A stretch of 64,000 nucleotides of DNA from Caldilineaceae bacterium SB0661_bin_34 (GCA_009841145.1 VXMJ01000043.1:1-64000), one strand, 5' to 3'. Counted from the stretch's first letter, positions 53,960-63,110 are shown. Made by a program: numbers and translations. The notes: generated from the sequence alone by a model not told the origin.

Positions 53960-54230
53960 GCCCCCTGGCCCTGCTGGGCTGCGGGGTGGGTGCCGCCACG
54001 CAGTGGCGGGACGTGCAGACGGTGGCTCCCGGCTTGGCGCCGAACCCCTAGGTGGCCCTACTGCCGCGGGTGGAAGTGGACGAAACCTGGCTGTCCATCG
54101 GGGGTGAAAAGCGCTCGGTGGCCATAGTCCTGGGACCGAAGGGCGAACGGCTGGACCTGCGCCTGAGCAGTCCCAGTCTTGACTGGGGCGGCTGGTTCAA
54201 GGTCCTGGCCCAGCATGGGGTGCGGGGACA
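53960..54230 (+). pseudogene. DDE transposase fragment
   Basis: One frame reads LALLGCGVGAATQWRDVQ, then an in-frame TAG at 54049-54051, then VALLPRVEVDETWLSIGGEKRSVAIVLG. The VDETW strand followed by a beta-hairpin is the first catalytic Asp region of DDE (IS6/IS240- or related-type) transposases. N- and C-terminal parts are missing and the stop inactivates it. No terminal repeats were found. It occupies the gap before the methyltransferase gene. Confidence 0.6.
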
Positions 54231-54281
54231 ATATAGTTCCCCTACGTTTGTATCTTCTCAGGACTACAGAGGGAATTCACC

Positions 54282-55055
54282 ATGTCAAGATTCTTGCCAG
54301 AGTCCCAGTACGATAAGTTCGCCGATTTTTACCTTGAGTTCGTTCACCGGGAAGATCCTGCCCAGAATCCCATCGTGGAGGCTGTTGTCGCAATGCTCGG
54401 TGACGTGACCCGATCAGAAGTCTGCGATTTGGCGTGCGGCGAGGGGTTTCTCTCCAGATTCTTGACTGCCAAAGGAGCGCGCGTCACAGGCATCGATCTA
54501 TCGGCCAAGCTGATCGAGCACGCTCGCCACCTGTCCAATGGTCTGTTAATTGATTACGCTGTCGACGATGCTCAGCGCCTAGCCTCTCTACCCAGTAGCC
54601 TTTTCGATATCGTAGTCTGTAACATGGCTCTGATGGACATACCCGGCCTCAAAGAGACCTATGGGGCCGTCAACCGGATCCTCCGCGACGAGGGAACGTT
54701 CGTCTTCAGTGTTGTGCATCCGTGTTTTGAGACTCCATTCAATGCCGAGAATCCGGCGTTCATCACAGATGAGAACGGGAATTTCGTGGCGAAGCGGGTC
54801 GCGCGGTATGGGGAAGAAGGGAAGTGGTTCTCGGATGGCGACGGGATGTACGGTACGCTTGGTTCCTTTCACAGGAAGCTTTCCACATACTTGAACACCT
54901 TAGTCGGGGCAAGCTTCACAATCGTCGAGATCGTTGAGCCTATGCTCCCTCCAGGGGAGTATGGCTCAATCACGGATCAGTGGGCAAGTATGGTTCCCCG
55001 TTTCCTAATCGTCAAATCGACAAAGGTCGGTTGTAGTTCAGGCTGGGAGAGTTAA
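54282..55055 (+). CDS. class I SAM-dependent methyltransferase
   Basis: 257 aa protein with the SAM-binding motifs in order: motif I CDLACGEGFLSRFL, the acidic end of strand 2 (VTGIDLS), motif II DYAVDDAQRL and motif IV FDIVVCNMALMDI. Resembles Methyltransf_11/25 family members; the substrate is not predictable. Codon use is more AT-rich than that of its neighbours and the gene sits between two transposase fragments, so it was probably brought in with mobile DNA. The ATG at 54282 lies nine bases after GGGA (AGAGGGAATTCACC). Confidence 0.85.
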   Translation: MSRFLPESQYDKFADFYLEFVHREDPAQNPIVEAVVAMLGDVTRSEVCDLACGEGFLSRFLTAKGARVTGIDLSAKLIEHARHLSNGLLIDYAVDDAQRLASLPSSLFDIVVCNMALMDIPGLKETYGAVNRILRDEGTFVFSVVHPCFETPFNAENPAFITDENGNFVAKRVARYGEEGKWFSDGDGMYGTLGSFHRKLSTYLNTLVGASFTIVEIVEPMLPPGEYGSITDQWASMVPRFLIVKSTKVGCSSGWES

Positions 55056-55419
55056 ATTCTGGTTATCCAGGCCCGGGGCAACAAGCTGCACCCATCGCAT
55101 CTCGAAGGGTAAATCAAATTTCCCAATCCCCGAGAAAGCCATCCTTACCCAGCCCAGATCGCGGAAGGTGGAGTGGCGGCCTGACGGGACCTCTGTCTGC
55201 GTCATTTTTGCTGCCCTTACGGTAGTATCCAGCCCCATAAGGGGAGTACTGGGCGTTTTCAGCTCCAAGGATGAATCAGCTCCGTGTGCGCGTAGTGGAA
55301 CACGAAGCCCCGGAGCTACACACGCGAGTTTTGCGCCAGACTTCGTGGGTCTTGAAGTCAAAGCTCCAGCGACTCACGGAGAACTCCCAACTGTGACGAT
55401 AAGCGTTCCGCTACCTTTT

Positions 55420-55690
55420 GACCAGTCCCCTGCCTGGTGCTGGCCCGGACGGCGGTGGCCAGCCAACAAGCCCAACTCAAGCATCGCCAACTCCCGTCTG
55501 CTCTGCCGGCAGGGCTGTATCGTGACCATGGACGCGATGGGATGCCGGAAGTCCCTTGCGCGCCGAATCCGAGACCAGGGTGCGGACTACGTGTCGGGGA
55601 TCAAGTACAACCAGGAGAAGGTCCGCGTGCTGTATGCTCGCTGCAATGCCGCCAAGGATCGGTCCCGCCAGGCGAAGCGGCTAGTGTGCC
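55420..55690 (+). pseudogene. ISAs1-type transposase fragment
   Basis: Fragment reading QGCIVTMDAMGCRKSLARRI and 'DQGADYVSGIKYNQEKV', the DDE-core signature of ISAs1 transposases (relatives read IVTIDALGCQKEIA... DYVLALKxNQ). The part before it (VLARTAVASQQAQ) is in another frame, so it is frameshifted as well as truncated. The frame then runs on without homology toward the Uma2 gene, and no terminal repeats were seen. Confidence 0.7.
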
Positions 55691-55810
55691 GACCGACAAG
55701 GCCATTCTCAAGCAGCGGAAGGACACTGGCCAAGCCGGTCCGGCACGCACAAGGGGCTGGACTAAAATGGTGGCCCAACGGCAAGAGAGTGGCAACGGAG
55801 CAGGTACAAC

Positions 55811-57085
55811 ATGACACCTGCAAGCACGGAACTTCTGGATTCGCCTGCAGTGGCGGATTCCGCAGCCTGCCCGCGGGAAAACGCAGTTCCGAACCCCCAC
55901 GCGCAGACCGCACTGCCCAAAGAACCAAGAACGCCCCCCACGCCCTGGGACTGGCGTGATCCCGCCTTTCCGGGCGAAACGGATTCGGCCACCGCCAACA
56001 ATGCACGGCGCGCACGGGCCGTATGGCGTGTCCTGCACCCCGACGAATGGAAAGCCGAACTCAGAAGCCTGTCCCACTACGACCCTGAGTACCCCTATGA
56101 CGAGGATCACGAGTACTTTCCATACTGGACCACGGATCCCGATTACGGCAAGTCCAACGTCCGAAACCTTATCTACAACATGGAAGGTTTTGTGAGCCCG
56201 GACCTCGAAATCCACAACTCGCTTATCGATCAGATTCGGGAAACTCTGTATACGCCCGCAGGGAAAGACGGCCACCATCGCGTGAAGGGAACCCCCGACT
56301 ACCACTTCCCGGAAGAGCTCGGTCGCGAATGGATGGCGATCACGGGCGCAAGAAAGGCCAAGCCCCTTGTTAAGCCCGATCTGGTGGTGTTCCCGGAAGG
56401 CCGGGACAATCGGAGCCTGAAGGAATCGCGGGTAATTCGAACCGATCCGGAGCACCCGGTGCCGGAAATGGTCATCGAGGTTGTGTCGCCCACCTCCGTG
56501 GTCAGGGACTATGAGGAGAAGGCGTTCCTTTATGAACGCCTCGGCATTCGGGAGTACTTGATTGTTGATCCCGGAGAGCCGCCCACCGAGAACCACTCGG
56601 GATACGATTTCCAAATCGTCCTGCATCGTATGCAGGACGACGGCACCTACGCTCGCGTGCCAGGAGTGGGGCCGGAGGCCAACCGGACGGTACGCAGCGA
56701 AGTGCTTGGGGTTCTGCTGCGACTGACCCAGGCCGATTCAGAGGGGAAGCTTATATTTCAGTGGTACGACGCGGACTTGGACATCTGGCGCGATCACATT
56801 GGCGACGGTCTTCGGGAAAGCGCAGCCCAGGGTGAAGCCAGAGGGGAGGCCCGGGGCGAGGCCAGAGGGGAGGCCAAAGGGCGTTTGGGGATTGTTCTGG
56901 ATCTGCTGGAGCCTGTCTTGCCCAACAAGGCAGCTTATGATGAACTGCAGGAGGTTTGGGCCTCCTCCGGACTGCCGGAGAATGTTGCCGAGATGATTCC
57001 CGCGGTCTTGGCCAATCCCGGACAATGGCGAGAACTGCTTGGGCTTGCAAGCAAAGACGGGAATGAAACCAAGCCCTCCTTGTAG
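55811..57085 (+). CDS. Uma2 family PD-(D/E)XK nuclease-like protein
   Basis: 424 aa, about twice the usual Uma2 length. An N-terminal ~130-residue extension (Pro-rich, then 'LHPDEWKAELRSLSHYDPEYP') precedes the Uma2 core at about 170-290: VKPDLVVFPEG, EMVIEVVSPTS, and 'YERLGIREYLIVDPGE'. These give the D...E-x-V-type nuclease-fold positions. The C-terminus has a GEARGEARGEAKG repeat (about 337-356) followed by a helical region. Uma2 genes are abundant in cyanobacteria and Chloroflexota; their function is unknown. The frame begins within the tail of the ISAs1 relic, so it may rely on foreign upstream sequence. Confidence 0.82.
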   Translation: MTPASTELLDSPAVADSAACPRENAVPNPHAQTALPKEPRTPPTPWDWRDPAFPGETDSATANNARRARAVWRVLHPDEWKAELRSLSHYDPEYPYDEDHEYFPYWTTDPDYGKSNVRNLIYNMEGFVSPDLEIHNSLIDQIRETLYTPAGKDGHHRVKGTPDYHFPEELGREWMAITGARKAKPLVKPDLVVFPEGRDNRSLKESRVIRTDPEHPVPEMVIEVVSPTSVVRDYEEKAFLYERLGIREYLIVDPGEPPTENHSGYDFQIVLHRMQDDGTYARVPGVGPEANRTVRSEVLGVLLRLTQADSEGKLIFQWYDADLDIWRDHIGDGLRESAAQGEARGEARGEARGEAKGRLGIVLDLLEPVLPNKAAYDELQEVWASSGLPENVAEMIPAVLANPGQWRELLGLASKDGNETKPSL

Positions 57086-57104
57086 CCGCCGCGCGCGACG
57101 GCGG
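57086..57104 (+). terminator. possible hairpin after the Uma2 gene
   Basis: CCGCCG (57086-57091) and CGGCGG (57099-57104) can pair around a seven-base loop directly after the TAG. There is no T run, so it may only be a GC-rich coincidence. Confidence 0.25.
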
Positions 57105-57358
57105 GTCCGGTCCACCACCTTCAGCCATGTGAACAGGAGGCAAATCCTCTTCACAGGAAGTTGATGCACAGACCGGGGAGGACCGGGCGCGGCGATCGCT
57201 TTGATTTGTGTGGGCGCTGCACGGCTTCGTCGGAGCTTCTGGTTGGCTGCGATGCCCGTTCCGTTGGGTTGCCACTCCCGCAAACAGCCCTGGACCAGCC
57301 GCTATAGAATCCCTCCCGCATGGCTGGCACAATTCATTCAAAGGTTTCCAGGCAGACC

Positions 57359-58210
57359 ATGGCCACAACACAAGACACCATCCTCGAGGCCTTTCCCGAC
57401 CTGGACCGGGTCAAGCGTTTCTTCCCTTTGGGAGTCGACAATCCGACCACCCTGACCATCGCACAGGTGGAACGCTTCAACCGGGAAGGCTTCCTGTCGC
57501 CCCTCGACGTCTTCTCGGACGCGGAAATCCAGGTCCACCGGGAGTTCTTCGACCGCTGCCTGGCCGAGGCGGCCGCCCGCGGCTGGAACAGCTACTCCAT
57601 CAACGGCTGGCACGCGCGGTTGCGCACCCTGTGGGACCTGGTCCGCGAGCCTCGCATCCTCGACTACGTGCAGGACCTGCTGGGCGAGGACCTCATCTGC
57701 TGGGGCACCCACTACTTCTGCAAGATGCCGGGCGACGGCAAGGCAGTAGCCTGGCACCAGGACGCCTCCTACTGGCCAATTACTCCCAGCAAAACTGTGA
57801 CGGTATGGCTGGCGATCGACGACGCCACCGTCGAGAACGGTGCCATGCAGGTCATTCCGACCACCCACCTGCAGGGACAGATCGCATACAGCGAAAGCGA
57901 TGCTTCGGAAAACAATGTCCTGAACCAGACGGTCCACGGCGTGGAGCGGTTCGGGGTGGAACCGGTCCCGCTGGTCATGCGCGCCGGACAGATGTCCCTC
58001 CATACGGACTGGCTGCTGCACGGGTCGGAACCCAACAACTCTCCGCACCGCCGCTGCGGCCTTACAATGCGCTTCGTTTCGCCGGACGTCGAGGCCAAGA
58101 AGGGATGGAACCGGCAGGGCATCCTGTGCCGGGGCGAGGACCGCTATGGCCACTGGCCCCACGTGCCGCGACCGGCAAGCGACGACATCCCGGACCGGCG
58201 CAGCGCCTGA
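57359..58210 (+). CDS. phytanoyl-CoA dioxygenase family protein (PhyH 4)
   Basis: 283 aa Fe(II)/2-oxoglutarate oxygenase with H133-Q-D135 (AWHQDASYWP) and distal H221 (LLHGSEPNNSPHRR), the Arg pair completing the cosubstrate site. The middle holds WLAIDDATVENGAMQVIPTTH. I prefer ATG 57359 over the ATG at 57320, because the residues between have no homology. It opens a plus-strand row: PhyH 4, DUF1801, PhyH 5, sulfatase, tsaD. Of the five PhyH proteins this one looks closest to the classic marine/sponge-symbiont type by its HxD environment. Confidence 0.9.
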   Translation: MATTQDTILEAFPDLDRVKRFFPLGVDNPTTLTIAQVERFNREGFLSPLDVFSDAEIQVHREFFDRCLAEAAARGWNSYSINGWHARLRTLWDLVREPRILDYVQDLLGEDLICWGTHYFCKMPGDGKAVAWHQDASYWPITPSKTVTVWLAIDDATVENGAMQVIPTTHLQGQIAYSESDASENNVLNQTVHGVERFGVEPVPLVMRAGQMSLHTDWLLHGSEPNNSPHRRCGLTMRFVSPDVEAKKGWNRQGILCRGEDRYGHWPHVPRPASDDIPDRRSA

Positions 58211-58252
58211 GGCGTCGCGGCCGGCCGCATTCCAACCCACGGGGACAGGGAC

Positions 58253-58621
58253 ATGCACATCGAAGCCAGCGACGTGGCCGACTACATCGACAAATGCCCG
58301 CCCAAGCGACAGGATGCCCTGCGGATACTGCGGGACCTGGCCCTGTCCATCGGCGAGGATGTGGCCGAGAACCTGGAATACGGTATGCCAACCTACTGGA
58401 CCGACGGACAGGTCCTATGTGCCTTCGCCTCCCAGAAGCATCATATGAGCCTCTATCTTGACGTCGACCTGCTGGCCAGCCACCGCGCGGCCTTCGGCAA
58501 GCTCAACTGCGGCAAGAGCTGCGTGCGCTTCACCAGCCTCGACAAGGTGCCCTTGGACACGGTTACGGCTATCCTGACGGAAACACGCAACCGACAGGCA
58601 CAGGCCGCCTCCAAGGCCTGA
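58253..58621 (+). CDS. DUF1801 (YdhG-like) family protein
   Basis: 122 aa protein of the DUF1801 fold: VADYIDKCPPKRQDALRILRDLAL, 'VAENLEYGMPTYW' (the conserved ...E.I.YGMP.f... motif), 'HHMSLYLDV' and 'GKSCVRFTSLDKVPLDTV'. Members bind unknown small molecules; some relatives (YdhG) are linked to iron-chelate use. It begins 42 bases after PhyH 4 and ends 70 bases before PhyH 5, so the three are likely co-transcribed. Confidence 0.85.
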   Translation: MHIEASDVADYIDKCPPKRQDALRILRDLALSIGEDVAENLEYGMPTYWTDGQVLCAFASQKHHMSLYLDVDLLASHRAAFGKLNCGKSCVRFTSLDKVPLDTVTAILTETRNRQAQAASKA

Positions 58622-58691
58622 ATGGCCCCCTGTTCGAACCGGTACCGTACCGACGACTTTTCCAACTCCGACCACAAGCAAGGACAACATC

Positions 58692-59555
58692 ATGGTTACC
58701 CAGGAACAGATCGATTTCTTCAGGGACAAGGGCTACCTTCGGTACGGACAGGTCCTCTCACAGGACGAGATCGAGCTGTACCGCGAGCGACTCGACCAGG
58801 TCATCGACGAGGAGAACCGGGGCGGCCGCGACGACGAGCTCGAATTCAAGTACGGCCACCGACGGCCGGGCGAGGCCGAGGAATTCGACCGGCCGATCAC
58901 CCAGTACATCAACATGTGGAAACGGGACGACGCCTACCTGAACCTCCTGCACCATCCCGTGATCACCGGGGTCGCCAAGGCCCTGCTGGGCACCGACCGC
59001 CTGCGCCTGTGGCACGACCAAATCATCTCCAAGCCGCCGCACGACAACGGCCACTTCCACTTCCACCAGGACTTCTACCTGTGGCCGCTCATGGATCCCA
59101 ACATCCTGACCTGCTGGCTGGCCCTGGACGATGTAAATCCCACCAACGGCAGCATGCACGTGGTGCCGTCCAGCCACCGCGATCCGCGCTTCGGCCTGGA
59201 GTCCTACGCCGCCGAAATGGAAGCAATCACGGCGGCCGAAGCCCGGGGCGAAACCACCGAGCCTTCCGACCGGGTCAAGATGCAGGACGAGCCGGCCTCC
59301 ATCGGCCTGTCGGTCGATCTCCCGGCTGGCGGCTGCATGTTCCACCACTGCCTCAACTTCCACGCCACCCCACCCAACGTGACCGAAGGCCAGCGCCGGG
59401 CCCACATCATGATTTTCATGGCGGACGGTGTCCGGGTGAACCTTAATCAGTCGGAGCAGCACCCGTTGATCCCGGGATTCGAGGTTGGACACGGGGAACC
59501 CCTGACCGGCCAGGGATTCCCCGTCTGCGACGCGGAGTTTTACACGGCTTCCTAA
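58692..59555 (+). CDS. phytanoyl-CoA dioxygenase family protein (PhyH 5)
   Basis: 287 aa oxygenase with H125-Q-D127 (HFHFHQDFYLWP) and distal H224 (NFHATPPN) followed by EGQRRAHIM with the Arg anchor. The ligand region differs from that of PhyH 4, so the two adjacent enzymes probably do not share a substrate. CAAGGACAACATC precedes the ATG at 58692. Its second half also has the 'DDVNPTNGSMHVVPSSH' block. It is followed by a sulfatase gene 108 bases downstream. Confidence 0.9.
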   Translation: MVTQEQIDFFRDKGYLRYGQVLSQDEIELYRERLDQVIDEENRGGRDDELEFKYGHRRPGEAEEFDRPITQYINMWKRDDAYLNLLHHPVITGVAKALLGTDRLRLWHDQIISKPPHDNGHFHFHQDFYLWPLMDPNILTCWLALDDVNPTNGSMHVVPSSHRDPRFGLESYAAEMEAITAAEARGETTEPSDRVKMQDEPASIGLSVDLPAGGCMFHHCLNFHATPPNVTEGQRRAHIMIFMADGVRVNLNQSEQHPLIPGFEVGHGEPLTGQGFPVCDAEFYTAS

Positions 59556-59663
59556 ACTCGCACCCCGCGCCGCTCTCGACCTTCACCGGCGCTCCGAACC
59601 AATCGCCTGGTGGCCGTTGCACCAGGCCCGTCCTTGGCCAACCCAACAGGGGAAGTTCTCCGC

Positions 59664-61010
59664 ATGTCCCAGCCCAACGTGATCGTGTTCTTTACCGACC
59701 AGCAGCGCTGGGACACGTCGGGGTTGCACGGCAACCCGTTGGACCTGACGCCCAACTTCGACGCCATGGCCATGGGCGGCACGCACCTGGCACAGACCTC
59801 CACCTGCCAGCCGGTCTGCGGACCGGCCCGGTCCTGCCTCCAAACCGGCCTTTATGCCACCGAAACCGGATGCTGGCGCAACGGCATTCCCTTGTCCGAG
59901 AACGCGCGCACCCTGGCTCACCGCTTCCGGGAAGGCGGCTACGACACCGGCTACATCGGCAAGTGGCACCTGGATGCGGGCTCCCGGGGACCGGTGCCGG
60001 AGGACCGGCGTTTCGGGTACGACTACTGGCTGGCTTCCAACACCTTGGAGTTCACATCGGACGCCTACGACTGCGTCATGTACGACGGCGACGACCAGCC
60101 GGTCAAGATGCCGGGCTACCGCGTCGATGCCCAGACCGACGCCGTCATCCGCTACATCAACGAACACCAGGACAACCCGTTCTTCCTGTTTGTTTCCTAC
60201 ATCGAGCCGCACCACCAGAACCACTTGGATGACTACCCGCCGCCCCACGGCTATCGCGAACGGTATGCCGGCCGCTGGACACCGCCGGATCTGTTGGCAC
60301 TGGGAGGCTCCAGCCAGCAGCACCTGGGTGGCTACTACGGCATGGTGAAGCGCCTGGACGAGGCTCTGGGCCGGCTGCGTGACGCCCTCTTCAGCCTCGA
60401 CATGCTGGACAACACTGTCATCCTCTACACGTCGGACCATGGCTGCCACTTCAAAACCCGCAACGGGGAATACAAGCGCTCCTGTCACGAATCCTCGGTG
60501 CGCATCCCCACCATGCTGACCGGTCCGGGCTTCAGCAACGGCGGCCGGGTGGACGAGCTGGTCAGCCTCGTCGATCTACCGCCGACTCTGCTCACCGCCG
60601 CCGGCCTGCCGGTTCCCACCGCCATGCAAGGCCGGAGCATTCAGCCTCTGCTGACCGGCCGGCGGGAGGGATGGCCCGAGGAGGTCTTCATCCAGATCAG
60701 CGAGGCCCAGGTGGCCCGGGCCATCCGCACCAAGCGCTGGAAGTACTGTGTCGAGGCGCCGGGGAGCAAGGGTGGGGAAGTATCGGGCTCCGACCACTAC
60801 GTTGAGTCCGAACTCTACGACCTCGAGTACGACCCGTACGAGTTGACCAACCTGATTGGACAGGAATCGCACCGCGCCGCGTGCGACGTGCTCAAGGGAC
60901 GCCTCCTGCGACGCATGCAGGAGGCTGGTGAGGAACAGCCCGTTATCGAGAATGCACCTGTCATACAGCGCTTCCAGCGCCGCGTGACCCAGGCCGAAGC
61001 AGAGTCCTGA
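59664..61010 (+). CDS. sulfatase (Cys-type, formylglycine-dependent)
   Basis: 448 aa sulfatase with N-terminal metal motif VIVFFTDQQRWD and signature C52-G-P-A-R56 followed by SCLQTG; the Cys should be matured to formylglycine. Further motifs are TGYIGKWHLDAGS, 'ILYTSDHGCHFKTRNGEYKRS' (metal Asp-His, here as segment) and a C-terminal ELYDLEYDPYELTNL. No signal peptide, so probably cytoplasmic. It is not a duplicate of the 32288 sulfatase: lengths and loops differ. ATG 59664 is chosen because the upstream residues carry no homology. The maturase gene is not in this window. Confidence 0.92.
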   Translation: MSQPNVIVFFTDQQRWDTSGLHGNPLDLTPNFDAMAMGGTHLAQTSTCQPVCGPARSCLQTGLYATETGCWRNGIPLSENARTLAHRFREGGYDTGYIGKWHLDAGSRGPVPEDRRFGYDYWLASNTLEFTSDAYDCVMYDGDDQPVKMPGYRVDAQTDAVIRYINEHQDNPFFLFVSYIEPHHQNHLDDYPPPHGYRERYAGRWTPPDLLALGGSSQQHLGGYYGMVKRLDEALGRLRDALFSLDMLDNTVILYTSDHGCHFKTRNGEYKRSCHESSVRIPTMLTGPGFSNGGRVDELVSLVDLPPTLLTAAGLPVPTAMQGRSIQPLLTGRREGWPEEVFIQISEAQVARAIRTKRWKYCVEAPGSKGGEVSGSDHYVESELYDLEYDPYELTNLIGQESHRAACDVLKGRLLRRMQEAGEEQPVIENAPVIQRFQRRVTQAEAES

Positions 61011-61061
61011 ACCCCGCGCCCGTGCCATGGCACGGGTCGCGTTCCCCGTTGGTGGCTCCGC

Positions 61062-62126
61062 ATGCGCATTCTGGCCATCGAAACCAGTTGCGACGAGACG
61101 GCCGCGGCCGTGGTCGAGGACGGCCAGCGCGTGCTGTCCAGCGAGGTGGCGTCCCAAGTGGAACTGCACGCTAGGTTCGGGGGCATATTCCCGGAACTGG
61201 CAAGCCGACAGCATGTGTTGGCCATCGAGCCGGTCGTGGGACGGGCGCTGGCCGACGCCGACATCGAGGAGCCGGCTGAGTTGGACGCCGTGGCCGTGAC
61301 CTGCGGCCCCGGTTTGGTCGGCAGTCTGATGGTCGGCGTTAATGCGGCCAAGGGTTTCTGTTTGGGTTCGGGCCTGCCCCTGATCGGGGTCAACCACTTG
61401 GTTGGGCACCTCTATAGCCTGTGGCTGGAGACGGACCGGGCCCTGGGCTGCGACTGGCGTGATTTGGCCTTTCCCCACCTCTCCCTAATCGTCTCGGGCG
61501 GCCACACCGAACTGATCCTGATGCACGGCCACGGCTCCTGGGAACGTCTGGGGGGAACCTTGGACGATGCCGCGGGTGAGGCCTTCGACAAGGTGGCGCG
61601 CATCCTGGGTTTGGGGATGCCGGGCGGTCCCGCCATCCAGCAGGCGGCCAGCCTAGGGAATTCAACCGCGCACGACCTGCCCTACCCCCTGCGCCGCGAT
61701 CCGAAGCACGCACTGGACTTCAGTTTCTCCGGTCTCAAGACCGACATGTTGCACCGGTGTCGCCGGGCCGGCCTTGATCCCGACGGGGAAAACAACGGAG
61801 TGCCGCCGGAGGTGGTCAACAACCTGGCCGCCGCCTTCCAGGCCCGCGTGGTGGAGCTGCTGCTGGATCGACTGGAGGCCGCAGCCGTCCGCCATTCCGC
61901 GGCCAGCATCGGCATCTGTGGCGGGGTCAGTGCCAATGCCCTGCTCCGGGAGCAGGCACAGACCCGATTTGCCAGACTTGGGCTGCCCATACGCATCCCG
62001 CCCTTGGCCTGGTGCACCGACAACGCGGCCATGATTGGGGCTGCCGCGTGGTTCAGCCGGCCGGCCCTGTTCGAACCGGGGCACGGACTGGACCTGGATG
62101 TGGCGGCGCGCTTGCCCGTGGCCTGA
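61062..62126 (+). CDS. tsaD: tRNA N6-adenosine threonylcarbamoyltransferase
   Basis: 354 aa TsaD/Gcp/Kae1 protein that transfers the threonylcarbamoyl group to A37 of ANN-decoding tRNAs, with TsaB and TsaE. Visible features: N-terminal ILAIETSCDETAAAVVEDG, the metal-binding H112-x3-H116 (NHLVGHLYS), SGGHTELILM, 'LDDAAGEAFDKVARILGL' and the C-terminal PPLAWCTDNAAMIG. Full-length and intact. It is 51 bases downstream of a sulfatase gene, an unusual neighbour for an essential housekeeping gene, but TsaD loci vary widely. Best marker gene in the window for placing the organism. Confidence 0.95.
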   Translation: MRILAIETSCDETAAAVVEDGQRVLSSEVASQVELHARFGGIFPELASRQHVLAIEPVVGRALADADIEEPAELDAVAVTCGPGLVGSLMVGVNAAKGFCLGSGLPLIGVNHLVGHLYSLWLETDRALGCDWRDLAFPHLSLIVSGGHTELILMHGHGSWERLGGTLDDAAGEAFDKVARILGLGMPGGPAIQQAASLGNSTAHDLPYPLRRDPKHALDFSFSGLKTDMLHRCRRAGLDPDGENNGVPPEVVNNLAAAFQARVVELLLDRLEAAAVRHSAASIGICGGVSANALLREQAQTRFARLGLPIRIPPLAWCTDNAAMIGAAAWFSRPALFEPGHGLDLDVAARLPVA

Positions 62127-62236
62127 CCACCTTAGCTATAGCAGCCAGCGGTACCTGCTCGCGCCGTTGCCGACAAGTCTGGCACGCCCGGCACACGGTC
62201 GCTTGCATGGGCCTTCGGCTTCTCGAGCCACCGGTC

Positions 62237-63109
62237 TCAACCGAACAACTCCTTGAGCTTCCCTACGGATTCCCGGAACCCGTCCGCAAACGTTCCGCCC
62301 AATGGGCAGTAGACGCTCTCCAGGGAAATGGAACCGGCATAGCCACTGGCACGCAGGAACTCCGCCAAACCCGGTAGGGAGGGGCCCATGTCCCCCGTGC
62401 CCAGGGCCCTGCAACTAACCGAGCCCAGCGCGGGACGTACGACTGCATCCTTGATGTGGATATGGCCCAGGCCGCCGTCGGCAAACGCCTCGCAGCCGTC
62501 CGGCCAAGCCCGTTCACCGGCATAAAGGCAGTTGCAGGGATCCCACAGGATTTGCAGTGCCTCCGGGCGGCCCAACTCATCCAGCAGACGGCGGGCCAGG
62601 GCGGCGGAGTTGATCATGCCGCTGTTGCCGGTCTCCAGGACCAGCTGCTGGCCCCGGTCGGAAGCCAGTTGCACGGCTGGTTCCAGCAGCTGCAGCGTCC
62701 TGGTCCAGGCACCCCGCGTTACCACCCATTCCTCGGCTCCGCGATCCCCGAAAAGGATCATTTCCTTGCGGAAGCACATGATGCGGACCAGGGGCACATT
62801 CCAGGCCTTGGCCAAGTCGAGGCAGTGGGACAGTTCGGCCATCTGTTGGCCGTGCGCCGCGTCACCCGGCTCCGTGTCCAGCACCGGCATCCCGCTGAAC
62901 AGATGCCGCGACAGGCAGGAGATCGGGAGACCCAGAGCACGGGCCGCATGCGCCGTGTCGGCATCGACGGGAAAGTCTGCATCGCCGACTTCATGGGACC
63001 CGACGTACTGAAGCTCCGCCGCATTGAGACCGTACTCCGCGGCCACGGCCAGGGCCTGGTCCAAGTCGCGGCTGATGCCGTCGGTAATGACGCCCAAGGA
63101 CATCGACAT
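62237..63109 (-). CDS. sugar phosphate isomerase/epimerase (AP endonuclease 2/xylose-isomerase-like TIM barrel)
   Basis: 290 aa TIM-barrel protein: start MSMSLGVITDGI, then 'AAEYGLNAAELQYVG', VLETGNSGM, 'ILWDPCNCLYAG' and 'GHIHIKDAV', which supply the E, D and H metal ligands of the family. C-terminal 'GSISLESVYCP' gives a final Glu. The likely role is isomerising or epimerising a sugar or inosose. GGAGG nine bases upstream favours ATG 63109; an ATG at 63118 would overlap the preceding gene by eight bases. It follows the dehydrogenase gene directly, so the two are translationally coupled. Confidence 0.87.
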   Translation of the reverse strand: MSMSLGVITDGISRDLDQALAVAAEYGLNAAELQYVGSHEVGDADFPVDADTAHAARALGLPISCLSRHLFSGMPVLDTEPGDAAHGQQMAELSHCLDLAKAWNVPLVRIMCFRKEMILFGDRGAEEWVVTRGAWTRTLQLLEPAVQLASDRGQQLVLETGNSGMINSAALARRLLDELGRPEALQILWDPCNCLYAGERAWPDGCEAFADGGLGHIHIKDAVVRPALGSVSCRALGTGDMGPSLPGLAEFLRASGYAGSISLESVYCPLGGTFADGFRESVGKLKELFG

Positions 63110-63110
63110 C

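Noticed and set aside
56830-56885. Possible CRISPR-like short tandem repeat
   Set aside because: The repeat encodes GEARGEA inside an intact Uma2 gene; there are no spacers.
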